A stretch of DNA of 64,000 bases from Spirosoma sp. KCTC 42546 (GCF_006965485.1 NZ_CP041360.1:5622501-5686500), one strand, 5' to 3'; counted from the first letter of the stretch, positions 1 through 9,127 are shown. A program made the numbers and translations. Notes: generated by a model not told the origin, from the letters alone.

Positions 1-1034
1 GTAAACCCATGTTTTAGTTGGCGAAGGAATCGGATACTGAGTACGGCAATACCAATTAAAAGTAACCCACCTATCGTCAAAGCTACATTAAGGGGCACCA
101 GAGCCGTGTACTCATGTACGGTCATCACGGCAGCAATCAATCCAAGCATTCCCAATATAATTAACATCCTATTTTTCTTGGCTAGCCCCTGCCACAAGTA
201 TACGGCCGGAATGCCAAACGTCAGGAACCAGAACAGCCAGGGTAGTCCGATTTCGGGAGCATCCATATGCCGGGAACTGATAAAGCTGGTTTTAAGCAAG
301 AGTCCGTTCAGTTCACGCACCACAAAATAGTTACTACTAGCCGCTAACACAATCAGGGAAACCCACTGGACGAGGTTCAGTGGATCAGTATAATACACCT
401 GCTTTGGATTTCTTTTGACAAGCTGAGTAACCACTACATACAAAAGAAGTGAAACACCCATCATCACAAACGGCAACGCATCTTTCCCCCAGTCATACTT
501 GATAAGACCATCAAATACAGCGGTGTAGAATGTGGCAAGGGTAAAAAACGCAATAAGCGTGTCGCCATAATACCAGAGAATGAGCAGCAGTAACGGCAAA
601 GTCAGAAAACAGTGTTCAGCAAGCGAAAGGCCATCGGGTAGAAATTGATTGTAGCCAAATGCCAAAAAACCAGCCATTGTTACCACAAAAGCATTATCGA
701 CCCCGTTCCGGTACAACAGACGCCGATTAATGAGTAACCACCCAACCACCCCAACTGCAACGCCAAATACGATGTTAAATACGCCATAGGTCGTCGACGA
801 CTCTGAGAATATAGAGAACATACTTGCAGGAAGCAGGTAACAGGCCAGAATGGCAACCGTTGTGAAGAGAAATAAGCCGATTTCTAGGAAGCCGTTCGTC
901 TGTCGAAACTCTACCGGATAAGCTTTCCGCACAAGGGTCATCTGCTCATCGGATAGTAACTTTTGCTGATGCCATCGCTCGGCCTGCTCCAGAATGTTAC
1001 GATTATAAATCCACTGTTCGTTATACGCTTTCAT
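1..1034 (-). CDS. Multi-pass membrane protein (3' end outside window)
   Basis: About 344 codons lie in the window; the gene begins at the ATG at 1034 and runs off the left edge, so its C-terminus is unseen. The start overlaps the end of the upstream membrane-protein gene by 14 bp, which suggests translational coupling. The N-terminal ~45 residues are hydrophilic (starting MKAYNEQWIYNRN), followed by a long succession of hydrophobic segments, consistent with roughly eight or more membrane spans. In other bacteria DUF2157 proteins are often followed by DUF4401/GDYXXLXY-type membrane proteins; I infer this is such a partner, but no diagnostic motif is seen. Function unknown. Confidence 0.75.
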   Translation of the reverse strand, partial: MKAYNEQWIYNRNILEQAERWHQQKLLSDEQMTLVRKAYPVEFRQTNGFLEIGLFLFTTVAILACYLLPASMFSIFSESSTTYGVFNIVFGVAVGVVGWLLINRRLLYRNGVDNAFVVTMAGFLAFGYNQFLPDGLSLAEHCFLTLPLLLLILWYYGDTLIAFFTLATFYTAVFDGLIKYDWGKDALPFVMMGVSLLLYVVVTQLVKRNPKQVYYTDPLNLVQWVSLIVLAASSNYFVVRELNGLLLKTSFISSRHMDAPEIGLPWLFWFLTFGIPAVYLWQGLAKKNRMLIILGMLGLIAAVMTVHEYTALVPLNVALTIGGLLLIGIAVLSIRFLRQLKHGF

Positions 1035-1998
1035 TCGTGCGGATTCGTTTGGTGAACTGGTTCATCAGATAATAGACGACCGCAATGCCTGTCAGGATAA
1101 AATACCAGAAATAGGGGTCGTCGCTACTGAAATCCATATAATGAAAAAACAGATAGGTAACTCCGATGTACCCATAGACCACACCCATCAGCAAAAACAA
1201 GAAGGAATTATCTCGTTTCGCATATCGGTCGAGGACGAAACAGGCTATCGCCAATCCCAGTCCAAACCACAACCGGCTATCTTCAAAGTTAAATAACCCA
1301 CCCAACAACGCCACCATCAGCAAGTTTCCGGCCATTGTCAGGTAGGTATAAGTGAAATGCGGTTTAATGCGTTTTCGATCAAGCAACATGGCCGCGCCAA
1401 TCAGAACAAGCGCTAGAATAATGGCCGAAAAGACGGTATCCTGATCAAAAAAATTGGTTTTAAAATACAGTTCAAGCGGCCGTACTGTTACACCCACCCA
1501 CGAAATCAGGGCTGTTAACGCCATACCCAGTATACCTCGGTGATCGAACCGATAGGCAAGCGGTAAAAACAGCAAAGCAGGCAGTAGGGTTACGAGCCCA
1601 TACCGGGTGCCAAACACGTTGTACGCATACTGAGCATATCCTTCGAGCGTAAGGAATAACAGACAGGCCAGAATCAGGGCATAATCACCGAACGTGGAAC
1701 GGCTTTTGGTTTCAGCGGGTGTCCAGTCGGGCCGATAACGCCAGGCGAAGAAAAAACACCCAACGCATGCCAGCGCGATAGCTGCCAGCAAGGCCCCATG
1801 TCCAATCTGATCAAAGTTGTCATAAACCAGTAACCCTAGTCCTGAGCTTAACAGAAGTATACCGATGTATAGCATCGATCGAAGTTCCCAATGAAGCGAA
1901 AACGGTCTTTTCTGCTCTATAACGGCAATTTCCGTCTGCTGCTTAGGCGGCAAAATACCTTGTTTATTGAGTTCATTCAGAACATCCGTTGGGGACAT
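1021..1998 (-). CDS. DUF2157-like multi-pass membrane protein
   Basis: 325 residues. A hydrophilic N-terminus of about 38 residues (LNELNKQGILPPKQ region) precedes a long run of hydrophobic helices, about nine. The pattern of a short helical head followed by LYIGILLLSSGLGLLVYDNF resembles the DUF2157 family of predicted inner-membrane proteins, whose function is unknown. It is the first gene of a leftward pair with the truncated gene downstream (14-bp overlap) and is divergent from the FAN1-like nuclease, with only 30 bp between the two starts, so promoters must overlap. Family assignment is by pattern and moderate in certainty. Confidence 0.75.
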   Translation of the reverse strand: MSPTDVLNELNKQGILPPKQQTEIAVIEQKRPFSLHWELRSMLYIGILLLSSGLGLLVYDNFDQIGHGALLAAIALACVGCFFFAWRYRPDWTPAETKSRSTFGDYALILACLLFLTLEGYAQYAYNVFGTRYGLVTLLPALLFLPLAYRFDHRGILGMALTALISWVGVTVRPLELYFKTNFFDQDTVFSAIILALVLIGAAMLLDRKRIKPHFTYTYLTMAGNLLMVALLGGLFNFEDSRLWFGLGLAIACFVLDRYAKRDNSFLFLLMGVVYGYIGVTYLFFHYMDFSSDDPYFWYFILTGIAVVYYLMNQFTKRIRTNESV

Positions 1999-2028
1999 AA
2001 CTAATTATTTTTTTGTTACTTATACAGC

Positions 2029-3717
2029 ATGGTTGGACGACAGAAAATTATTCTCACCCCTCGGTACTACCTTGACAATTTCCGCTACGTGCTGGATTTT
2101 GTTAAACGGTTGTACAGCAATTTATTGAACGATGCCGAATGGGATTTTTTGAATCGGTTCGACACCTTAAGCCTCGACGCTCAGTGCCTGTATGTCCGGT
2201 TCAGCAATCGCAAAGGACTCTTTTTTCGCGTCAACAAACTACAATATGCCGAAATAACTGACTTACCGGCAGCCGTTGGTGAGCTGCTTCAGGCTGGATT
2301 TGTAGAGCGTCTTTCGCCCCAGCAGGCTAGTATGGGCGAAGTGGCTTTGAGCGTTTTCACCAAACCCGAACTACTCGATCTGTTGCCATTGGAGCCGGAA
2401 GAGATCAGGGCATTGGCCAAAGAGAAGAAAGAACACGTTGTGCGTTATGCCTTAAACGAACTTGATTTCGGCGAGATTGTTACGAGCCTTACTACCCACG
2501 AGACCGTCATTAAGATGAATTTTGAGGTCGAAGGCATGATGGTAAAGTACCTGTTTTTTGGCAATCGGGGCAGTAGCATGACCGAATTCGTGATTCGCGA
2601 TCTGGGTATGGTCAACTTTGAGCGCTACGACGAAAGCAAGCTTACGGCCCGTTTCCGAACCAGAAAAGAGGTGGAAGATAAGCTCTTGATTTCGCTGACG
2701 AACGAAGAATTTTATGAACTCAAAGAAGCCGATACCCCCGCTGATGACATTTATAACTGGTTTTTGAACTGGAATGAAACCCGCCCTGAATTAACCGAAA
2801 TAGCCATTCCAGGGTATCAGAAACTGGTTTGTCGGGTTGGAGCCTATCTGGAACGACAGAAATTACCTGAGCAGGCCTTATCTGTCTATGAACTCTCCGA
2901 CCGTGTACCCGCCCGCGAACGGCGTGTTCGATTGTTATTCCGCAATGGCGCAATTGACGAAGCCCTTGCTCTTTGCGACGAAATTGCAGTCAATCCGTTA
3001 AACGCCGAAGAGCGGTATTTCGCGAATGACTTCCGCGAGAAAATTCTGGGTCTGGGTGAGAAAAAACGTACCCGAAAAGCCACTACACGCTTTCTGTCGG
3101 ATGCCGACAGTGTCCATATTCCAGCAGCCTATCGCCACCATGTAGAAGCGGGTGTGATGAATTATTACTTAGAGCAGGATTTCGATGCAGCGTTCACAGA
3201 AAACTACCCCTGGCGTGGCCTGTTTGGGCTGGCTTTCTGGGATATTATTTACGATGCCAACGTATCGGCCATCCACCACCCGCTCCAACGCGCCCCATCT
3301 GATTTTTACCTGCCCGACTTTTACATAAAGCGTGAAGACTTACTAAAAAAGCGACTTGCTGAACTCGACACAAAAGACGACTGGCGACGGCATATGGGCC
3401 GAATGTTCAATGCAAAATACGGCATTACCAACGTACTCGTCGACTGGTCGGATGAGTTGCTCACGCTGGTTCAGCGTATGGTCGAGCTGTTGTCTGTTGA
3501 TCAGCTCCGGCTGATTTTGCTCGAAATGGCCCGCAACGTCCGAGAGCATACGCGCGGTTTCCCGGATTTGCTTATCTGGAATGAGCAGGGCGATTATGAT
3601 TTTGTTGAAGTCAAATCCCCCACCGATCACCTCGGGCCGCAGCAACTGCACTGGCTGGAATTTTTTCAGACCATTGGCGTGAGGGGGAAAGTGGTACGAG
3701 TGATTTGGGAGGCTTAG
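2029..3717 (+). CDS. FAN1-type VRR-NUC structure-specific nuclease
   Basis: 562 residues, close to the length of bacterial FAN1 homologues (about 560). The N-terminus (YYLDNFRYVLDFVKRLY near residue 13) matches the start of the bacterial FAN1 family. The middle has TPR-like helices (around 250-330), and the C-terminus carries the VRR-NUC PD-(D/E)XK nuclease core: PDLL near residue 514 followed by FVEVKSPTDHLGPQQLHW near 525-545, giving the Asp and Glu-x-Lys metal-binding residues. FAN1 enzymes are 5' flap endonucleases/5'-3' exonucleases acting on interstrand crosslinks; that role here is inferred from the family. Catalytic residues look intact. The gene is transcribed alone, divergently from the membrane-protein pair. 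Confidence 0.9.
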   Translation: MVGRQKIILTPRYYLDNFRYVLDFVKRLYSNLLNDAEWDFLNRFDTLSLDAQCLYVRFSNRKGLFFRVNKLQYAEITDLPAAVGELLQAGFVERLSPQQASMGEVALSVFTKPELLDLLPLEPEEIRALAKEKKEHVVRYALNELDFGEIVTSLTTHETVIKMNFEVEGMMVKYLFFGNRGSSMTEFVIRDLGMVNFERYDESKLTARFRTRKEVEDKLLISLTNEEFYELKEADTPADDIYNWFLNWNETRPELTEIAIPGYQKLVCRVGAYLERQKLPEQALSVYELSDRVPARERRVRLLFRNGAIDEALALCDEIAVNPLNAEERYFANDFREKILGLGEKKRTRKATTRFLSDADSVHIPAAYRHHVEAGVMNYYLEQDFDAAFTENYPWRGLFGLAFWDIIYDANVSAIHHPLQRAPSDFYLPDFYIKREDLLKKRLAELDTKDDWRRHMGRMFNAKYGITNVLVDWSDELLTLVQRMVELLSVDQLRLILLEMARNVREHTRGFPDLLIWNEQGDYDFVEVKSPTDHLGPQQLHWLEFFQTIGVRGKVVRVIWEA

Positions 3718-3829
3718 TTTGCCAAAAAAGTCGCATTCCACCCGTAACAATGTCGTTTTTGCACAGTATTCAGTACAACGAGTGGGTGTAGATTTGTATC
3801 AGTAACTCACGCATCCACTAGCTTAGACA

Positions 3830-4231
3830 ATGGCAACTACGGCAAAAAACAGCCCAGCGGAAAACATCGATGACTACATAGCAGGCTTTCCAGAGAACAT
3901 TCAACAGATGCTGGAAGCTATACGGGCCACTATCAAAAAGGCTGCGCCAGATGCTGAGGAAACCATAAAATACGCAATACCAACGTTTACCTTAAACGGT
4001 AATTTAGTGAGTTTTGCCGCCTGGAGAAACCACATTGGCTTATACCCTGTACCCAGAGAAACGGAAGAATTTAAAGAAGAACTTTCAGCTTATGCCGGTG
4101 CGAAAAGTACAATAAATTTCCCGCTGAACACCCCACTTCCTCTCGACTTGATTGATAAAATCGTAAAGTTCAGAGTAGATAAAACTCTGGAGAAAGCCAA
4201 AATCAAACCCGTCCCATCCGCAAAAAAATAG
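3830..4231 (+). CDS. DUF1801 (YdhG-like) domain protein
   Basis: 133 residues. The sequence from about 12 to 65 (DDYIAGFPENIQQMLEAIR, then APDAEETIKYAIPTF and HIGLYP) is the signature of the DUF1801/YdhG family, small soluble proteins of the frataxin-like fold seen across Bacteroidetes and Firmicutes; Bacillus YdhG has been linked to iron handling, but the role here is unknown. The last 29 bp overlap the 3' end of the convergent methyltransferase gene. The C-terminal ~25 residues are Lys-rich (TLEKAKIKPVPSAKK). No operon partner on the same strand. Confidence 0.85.
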   Translation: MATTAKNSPAENIDDYIAGFPENIQQMLEAIRATIKKAAPDAEETIKYAIPTFTLNGNLVSFAAWRNHIGLYPVPRETEEFKEELSAYAGAKSTINFPLNTPLPLDLIDKIVKFRVDKTLEKAKIKPVPSAKK

Positions 4232-4940
4232 GGAAGCAAACCTCGCGCTCGCCGTCGCCCCAAAGCGGCTTTAACTCTTCCCCTAGCCATTTAACGGGGT
4301 CTTCTTCATTTTCATGGATGTACTGCCGCACCGCCGACCAGGTACGCAGGTAATTTAAAAAGCGCTCCAAAGACCACGTTCGCCGGGCAGTGAATGTTGC
4401 CCGTTGCACATCGGCGAATGGGAATGGTAAGGTAGCGTAGGCATCGTCTATGTATTTCCGTTGTGGATCCCAGTAGGGGCCAATTCGGTTTCGGTAAAAA
4501 TTCAGCATGATTGAGTCCAGATCGGGACCAAGCTGCACCAAACCATAACCCCATTCGGCCAGTACAGCACCCGGTTTGGCTACCCGTCTGACTTCCTCAT
4601 GAAAGGCATTGACATCAAACCAATGTAGAGCCTGAGCTACCGTAATCAAATCGAAGGTATAATTACCAAAAGGGGTTTGCTCGGCGGGGCTAAGCTGGTA
4701 ATTGATATTCGATTTTTTAATAGCGAGAATGAGCTGGGTTTCGCTGATATCCGTGGCTTCAACCTGTTCGAATAGAGCTGCCAATGCCCCCGCCACCTGC
4801 CCGTTACCCGTAGCGCAATCCCAGGCAGTTTGCCGGTTTGCAACCAATGGAAGTACAAAGTCATACAGCTCAGATGGATAATCTATTCGATACTGAGCAT
4901 AGAGATCGGCGTGGCCGGAGAAGCGGTCGAGCGGCTGCAT
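4203..4940 (-). CDS. Class I SAM-dependent methyltransferase
   Basis: 245 residues. Motif I is seen as AWDCATGNGQVAGAL (about 39-53), with the acidic strand-2 residue in EATDISETQL, motif II in FDLITVAQALHWFD (about 95-108) and a post-motif KPGAVLAEWGYG. This is the UbiE/Crg1-like class I methyltransferase pattern often labelled as a trans-aconitate methyltransferase relative; the substrate cannot be told. The 3' end overlaps the convergent DUF1801 gene by 29 bp. There is no obvious operon partner. Confidence 0.85.
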   Translation of the reverse strand: MQPLDRFSGHADLYAQYRIDYPSELYDFVLPLVANRQTAWDCATGNGQVAGALAALFEQVEATDISETQLILAIKKSNINYQLSPAEQTPFGNYTFDLITVAQALHWFDVNAFHEEVRRVAKPGAVLAEWGYGLVQLGPDLDSIMLNFYRNRIGPYWDPQRKYIDDAYATLPFPFADVQRATFTARRTWSLERFLNYLRTWSAVRQYIHENEEDPVKWLGEELKPLWGDGEREVCFPIFLRMGRV

Positions 4941-5113
4941 ATTTTTTGTTTTGGCAAATATTAAACGTTTTTGTAGAACAACTGTCTAATGTTTAGTTTA
5001 CTAGGAAAAACCGTAGCTAAAATTGGGTTATCGCATTAAACCGTATATTTTTGCGAAGCTGACCTTTACCCGGTTATCAACTAGTTCGTCCTTTTATCGT
5101 TTACCCGATTCTC

Positions 5114-5512
5114 ATGAAAAAAACGTTTGGCATTCTCATCGCTTCGGCTGCGCTTGCCGTAGCCTCCTTCGACGCTAACGCTCAGGCACCAGCCGATATT
5201 CCGGCAGATATGAATGCCCTGATGAGCAAATACACCTGTATTGCCTGCCACCGCCCAAACCAGCGCCTAGTTGGTCCGGCCTATGTAGATGTAGCCAAGA
5301 AAAATTACTCGAACGAAGAAATCGTAAAGCTGATTTATACGCCTGTTCCTTCGCACTGGCCTGGTTATCCGCCAATGGCTCCAATGACGCAAGTACCAAA
5401 GGAAGATGCCATGAAATTAGCCGTCTGGATCAATTCGTTGGATGGTGATACAAAAACTAGCACCAAGAAAAGCACGAAGACCACAACTAAGAAAACGAAG
5501 AAGTCAGCGTAA
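5114..5512 (+). CDS. Exported monohaem c-type cytochrome
   Basis: 132 residues. A signal peptide (MKKTFGILIASAALAVASF, cleavage near ANA-Q24) is followed by one haem-binding CIACH motif at 42-46 and a likely Met axial ligand in the YPPMAPM segment near 95-100, the arrangement of small class I cytochromes c. The mature protein would be periplasmic and carry electrons, partner unknown. The last ~25 residues are a Lys/Thr-rich tail (repeats of TKKSTK type), unusual for a cytochrome and probably a flexible basic tail. A strong hairpin terminator follows 52 bp after the stop. Confidence 0.88.
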   Translation: MKKTFGILIASAALAVASFDANAQAPADIPADMNALMSKYTCIACHRPNQRLVGPAYVDVAKKNYSNEEIVKLIYTPVPSHWPGYPPMAPMTQVPKEDAMKLAVWINSLDGDTKTSTKKSTKTTTKKTKKSA

Positions 5513-5564
5513 GCTACGTTCAGATGGCAAAAACTCTTTGATTCTCAAAGGGAAGGCATAAATG

Positions 5565-5609
5565 CTTAAGGAAAAAACACCGGGCTACGTCCGGTGTTTT
5601 TTCCTTAAG
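5565..5609 (+). terminator. Strong hairpin terminator
   Basis: Perfect 19-bp inverted repeat (5565-5583 and 5591-5609) with a 7-nt loop; arms are A/T-rich outside and CACCGG inside, giving a U-run in the right arm. It lies after the cytochrome gene and is symmetric enough to work in both directions. Confidence 0.85.
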
Positions 5610-5644
5610 TCACCTAAAGTTATTTATTTGCTTATATTTGCTGT

Positions 5645-6085
5645 ATGACACCTGATAAGAGACTTAATCAAATTGAGCCGGTATTAGCTGACTTTGTACA
5701 GAAAGTTGATCGCCTGATTGAGGGTAACGGCCAAATCATCAATGAGGTATCCAAGATATCTGGTATTGAACAGCAAGTAGCCAAAATACCCGGCATCGAA
5801 CAGCAAGTAGCCAAAATTTCCGGCATTGAACAGCAAGTAGCCAAAATACCGGGTATAGAGCAACAGGTGGCTAAAATATCTGGAATTGAGCAACAGGTGT
5901 CTAAAATACCGGGCATAGAACGTAGTGTTGCAATTACAGCAAAAGGATTAGCAGAATTAACGGTCACTGTTAATCATTTTGTGGTCAACATCAATCAACG
6001 GTTCGATCAGTTTCAACAGGAAATAAGTGACGTTAAGTCAGGCCAAGAGCTTATCCTACAAATTCTCCGGGAGAAGCTACCTTAA
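5645..6085 (+). CDS. Repeat-containing helical protein of unknown function
   Basis: 146 residues, no signal peptide. The N-terminus (about 1-35) is helical; residues about 36-96 are six successive decapeptides of the form (S/P)GIEQQVAKI, strictly alternating Ser and Pro at the first position; the C-terminal part (VNHFVVNINQRFDQFQQEISDVKSGQELILQILR) looks like a coiled coil. This resembles phage-tail/adhesin-like or DUF-type coiled-coil proteins but I do not recognise the family. The gene is flanked by two hairpin terminators, so it is a single transcription unit. Confidence 0.7.
   Translation: MTPDKRLNQIEPVLADFVQKVDRLIEGNGQIINEVSKISGIEQQVAKIPGIEQQVAKISGIEQQVAKIPGIEQQVAKISGIEQQVSKIPGIERSVAITAKGLAELTVTVNHFVVNINQRFDQFQQEISDVKSGQELILQILREKLP
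5749..5930 (+). repeat. 30-bp in-frame tandem repeat, six copies
   Basis: Six copies of a 30-bp unit (core GGCATTGAACAGCAAGTAGC with variants) encode the alternating decapeptide repeat. Adjacent copies differ mostly at synonymous positions (cagcaagta versus caacaggtg), so the protein repeat is maintained while the DNA has drifted. Confidence 0.9.
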
Positions 6086-6130
6086 CCTAGGCAGAATCAA
6101 CTCGATCAGCATTGATCAAGATGCACAATC

Positions 6131-6175
6131 ATAAAAAAGTCCCAGCCTGATAGCTTCAGGCTGGGACTTTTTTAT
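6131..6175 (+). terminator. Strong hairpin terminator
   Basis: Perfect 20-bp inverted repeat (6131-6150 and 6156-6175) with a 5-nt loop; left arm begins with an A-run and right arm ends in a T-run, so it can terminate in either direction. It follows the decapeptide-repeat gene. Confidence 0.88.
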
Positions 6176-6244
6176 GAGAAGAACAGTTAGCTTTGTTCAG
6201 AAGTCAATCAAGAATCTGACCAGGAAATTTCTACTTCACTTACA

Positions 6245-6835
6245 ATGCAGCCAGATCAGCTAGTAAAGCAAATCGCGTTTATCAAAGAGATCGATAAGCT
6301 TAAATACATTCAACGAAAGACGAAACTATTTAACAGTGACCGAAACGAAAATGATGCGGAACACAGCTGGCATTTAGCCATGATGACGATCGTTCTCGCG
6401 CAACATTCGAATACGCCCATTGATGTGCTGAAAGTGTTGAAGATGGTCTTGATCCACGATATTGTCGAGATTGATGCCGGTGATACATTTATCTACGATA
6501 CCCAAAAAAGTCATGATAACACCGATGAAGAACGATTAGCTGCGGAACGGATCTTTGGCTTGTTGCCCACTGAACAGGCCGCCGAATTTATTGCCATCTG
6601 GGAGGAGTTTGAAGAAAGTAAAACGGACGAAGCAAAGTTTGCCCGATCAATGGATCGATTAGAACCCTTGCTTCAAAACGTATCAAACAATGGGGGCACC
6701 TGGCAGGAATTCAGTGTAGACTATGCCAAGGTTTATGAAAAGAAGAAAGCTATCCAGAATGGGTCTGCTACCATTTGGCAGTATGCCGAGCAATTGCTAA
6801 ACGATAGCGTTGACCGTGGAATTCTAAAAAAATAG
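6245..6835 (+). CDS. HD-domain phosphohydrolase (YfbR/5'-nucleotidase-like)
   Basis: 196 residues. HD-superfamily metal ligands are visible: His in NDAEHSWHLAMM (about 37-48), the paired HD in VLIHDIVEIDAGD (about 72-84), and a distal Asp in ARSMDRLEPLLQN (about 136-148). This set, with the R-x(5)-N-D-A-E-H-S start, matches the YfbR/YGK1-type HD hydrolases that act as 5'-deoxynucleotidases; the exact substrate here is inferred. The gene stands alone and converges with rlmB; its stop codon lies inside the rlmB-side terminator. Confidence 0.85.
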   Translation: MQPDQLVKQIAFIKEIDKLKYIQRKTKLFNSDRNENDAEHSWHLAMMTIVLAQHSNTPIDVLKVLKMVLIHDIVEIDAGDTFIYDTQKSHDNTDEERLAAERIFGLLPTEQAAEFIAIWEEFEESKTDEAKFARSMDRLEPLLQNVSNNGGTWQEFSVDYAKVYEKKKAIQNGSATIWQYAEQLLNDSVDRGILKK

Positions 6836-6850
6836 GGGCTTAAAGCCCCC
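6826..6850 (-). terminator. Terminator of the GWxTD-rlmB unit
   Basis: Read on the minus strand, a GGGGCTT/AAGCCCC stem (6835-6849) is followed by TATTTTTTTAG, a standard intrinsic terminator 38 bp past the rlmB stop. It overlaps the stop codon of the convergent HD gene. Confidence 0.75.
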
Positions 6851-6887
6851 ATATGGAAAATAAATAGATTCAGTTCTAACCAGGCCT

Positions 6888-7715
6888 TTATTCAACAGGC
6901 TCAATTTGCATACTCCGCTGGCGTACAGCTTCGTACAGCACCACGCCTGTTGCCACCGATACGTTCAACGAACCAACAGCGCCCAGTAGTGGAATTTTGA
7001 CGTGGGTGTCTACCATACGAAGCAATTCAGGCGAAATACCGTCTTCTTCCGATCCCATAATAATAGCAAGTGGACCCGTGAGGTTGGTCGTTCGCTCGTA
7101 CAAATCACGGCTTGATTTTTCGGTACAGGCCACCACTGTAATGCCTGAATCCTGCAAGTATTTTACGGTTTCGGTGAGTTCAGGCTCCCGGCAAACCGAA
7201 ATGTGGTTCAAGGCACCCGATGAAGTTTTCATAGCATCGGAGTTGATAGCAGCCGCGCCCCGACCCGGAATAACTATGCACTGAATTCCCGTACATTCGG
7301 CGGTGCGGGCAATAGCGCCGAAATTCCGAACATCAGTAATGCGGTCAAGTAAAAGAAAAAACGGCTGTTCGCCCCGTTCAAATACATCCGCAATCACATT
7401 GGACAGCTTAACGTATTGAACCTGAGCAATCAGACAAACAACTCCCTGGTGATTTTTCCGGGTAAATCGATCAAGCCGTTCTGCCGGTACCCGCTGAATG
7501 GTGACGCGTTTCTGAAAAGCCAGATTTTGAATATCATGATTACTTAACTCCTTGTCCATGTAGAGTTTATCAATCTGCTGATCAGACTTGAGCGTCTCGA
7601 TAACGGATTGAATACCAAACACCATTTCGTCGGGCTCAGGACGAAACTGGGGACGGGAATTGTTCGTTCGATTATGATTGGGGCGATTTACTCGCGGATT
7701 GCGCCGGTTCTCCAT
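6888..7715 (-). CDS. rlmB: 23S rRNA (guanosine-2'-O)-methyltransferase RlmB-type
   Basis: About 275 residues from the preferred start MENRRNPRVN at 7715; an upstream in-frame Met at 7736 is possible but would only add seven residues inside the preceding gene. After a basic Asn/Arg/Pro-rich tail of ~30 residues comes the SpoU substrate-binding domain (VFGIQSVIETLKSD) and the SpoU/TrmH catalytic knot with all three motifs: NFGAIARTAECTG, IIMGSEEDGIS and LNVSVATGVVLYE. RlmB methylates G2251 of 23S rRNA using SAM. The start overlaps the end of the GWxTD lipoprotein gene by 28 bp, so the two are co-transcribed. Confidence 0.9.
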   Translation of the reverse strand: MENRRNPRVNRPNHNRTNNSRPQFRPEPDEMVFGIQSVIETLKSDQQIDKLYMDKELSNHDIQNLAFQKRVTIQRVPAERLDRFTRKNHQGVVCLIAQVQYVKLSNVIADVFERGEQPFFLLLDRITDVRNFGAIARTAECTGIQCIVIPGRGAAAINSDAMKTSSGALNHISVCREPELTETVKYLQDSGITVVACTEKSSRDLYERTTNLTGPLAIIMGSEEDGISPELLRMVDTHVKIPLLGAVGSLNVSVATGVVLYEAVRQRSMQIEPVE

Positions 7716-9127
7716 GCTTCGACAATCGGATACCAAATTGGCTGATACTCAATGTAGCGCACCAGTTCATAATGGTCTTCGACAAATTGATTCGGTTTCT
7801 TCGTGAATGTAAAATTAACCTCCGAGACATTAGCCCGGCGATTATAAACCCACACTTCGCGCTCCCGGTTCCGTTGCACACGGTCGGGAGCTCCCAGCAC
7901 GATGTAAATCATGCCTTTATCGGTTTTCCAGCCTTCTTTATAGGTTGTAAATAACCGGTTCGCTTCTTCAACCCGATCGAAGTAAGCTTTCAGTGTTTTT
8001 CTGGCAACGTCTTCATTACCCGACATCATGCTTAGCCAGTAGCGATCAAACGCCTTTTTGGTATCCTGCGCCTGATTCAGTTCCCCAATTTCGCTGCTGG
8101 TACTCATATACAACACAGGCTTAATGAGTTTCTCAGGGCGGGTCAGCTTCGGAAATCGTTTGTCCGCAACGACTAACCCAATACCCGATGCATCGGTTGT
8201 ATCTTCCACAAAATAGTACAGGCCTTCGCGCGGGAGTACGAACGGCTGATTTGTTGTGATACTCAACGAAGAATCCACTGACAGGGATTTAGAAGCCGGC
8301 CGGGGCGATGTATTCATTGGCGACGAAGCCGCGTCAAAATCATGCCGATAGCGAACACCATACAGAGTTTTGCTGATGCCGCTCACATCGCGAAGGATAA
8401 CCGTATCGCCCACATTCACGTAATTTCGCAGTTGCGGCTGATTGCTGTTCTTACTAAACAACGTAAACCGATCACTCAATTTAGGCGCGTTGAACCGTAA
8501 CGATAGATCATTACGCGCTTTGGTCCCGCTGTTTGTTTCGGTAATTTCAGTCAGCAAAACAGCACTGGTAGCTCCTTTGGGCCGCTTTATATCAAATGTC
8601 AGTGTCAAGTGATCTCCATCCCGTCCTACATTTTGGGTAGTTAAAGGCACCGTTCCGTAGCCCAGCCGTTCTCTATTGTTATAATCGGGATACATGACGT
8701 AGGCAATCAGGAAATGTTCGACAAAATCGGCGGGGTTCATAATGGCTTCGCCTGCTGGTGTTTTTGCCGTTAAGTCCATATACACCCGTACATTGGATGT
8801 ATCAATCGCCAGAAACTTTCCTTTGATGGACGTAACCACCCATTCGCCCCCTTTTGTCGACATAGCAGGGCCTGTACCAATAGCCGCCCCATCAGCCGCT
8901 TTGACGGGTGCCGGTGCCTGAGTTGTAGCCGGACGCGCATCGCTTTGCGTGGCTATGCTTGTTCGCTGGCCATCGTCTGTACGAGTAGCGGGTGGCCGGT
9001 TGGCCTGATTGCGCTGAGCTTCAGTACGGGCGTCGTAGGCCGCATTGATTTTAGCCTGCTGCGTCTTTTTGTTGCTTGAGCAGGCCGATAGAATGGTAAG
9101 TAAGAGTAAAGCAGACAGAATGCGCAT
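7688..9127 (-). CDS. GWxTD-domain lipoprotein
   Basis: 479 residues from the start MRILSALLLLTILSACSS at 9127; the lipobox (LSAC) right after the hydrophobic stretch decides this start over an upstream in-frame Met at 9202. A Thr/Ala/Pro-rich linker is followed by a beta-rich central region and, near residue 410, the family motif as YKEGWKTDKGMIYIVLG with a C-terminal VWVYNRR segment. GWxTD proteins are widespread in Bacteroidetes as predicted envelope lipoproteins of unknown function. It is the first gene of a two-gene operon with rlmB (28-bp overlap). Confidence 0.88.
   Translation of the reverse strand: MRILSALLLLTILSACSSNKKTQQAKINAAYDARTEAQRNQANRPPATRTDDGQRTSIATQSDARPATTQAPAPVKAADGAAIGTGPAMSTKGGEWVVTSIKGKFLAIDTSNVRVYMDLTAKTPAGEAIMNPADFVEHFLIAYVMYPDYNNRERLGYGTVPLTTQNVGRDGDHLTLTFDIKRPKGATSAVLLTEITETNSGTKARNDLSLRFNAPKLSDRFTLFSKNSNQPQLRNYVNVGDTVILRDVSGISKTLYGVRYRHDFDAASSPMNTSPRPASKSLSVDSSLSITTNQPFVLPREGLYYFVEDTTDASGIGLVVADKRFPKLTRPEKLIKPVLYMSTSSEIGELNQAQDTKKAFDRYWLSMMSGNEDVARKTLKAYFDRVEEANRLFTTYKEGWKTDKGMIYIVLGAPDRVQRNREREVWVYNRRANVSEVNFTFTKKPNQFVEDHYELVRYIEYQPIWYPIVEAWRTGAIRE

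Noticed and set aside
5749-5930. Regular 30-bp repeats as a CRISPR array
   Set aside because: Repeats are head-to-tail without spacers and encode in-frame protein repeats.
5668-5967. Antisense open frame of 99 codons across the decapeptide repeat
   Set aside because: It is a by-product of the repeat and is rich in repeated Cys-Cys-Ser with no start signal or known features.
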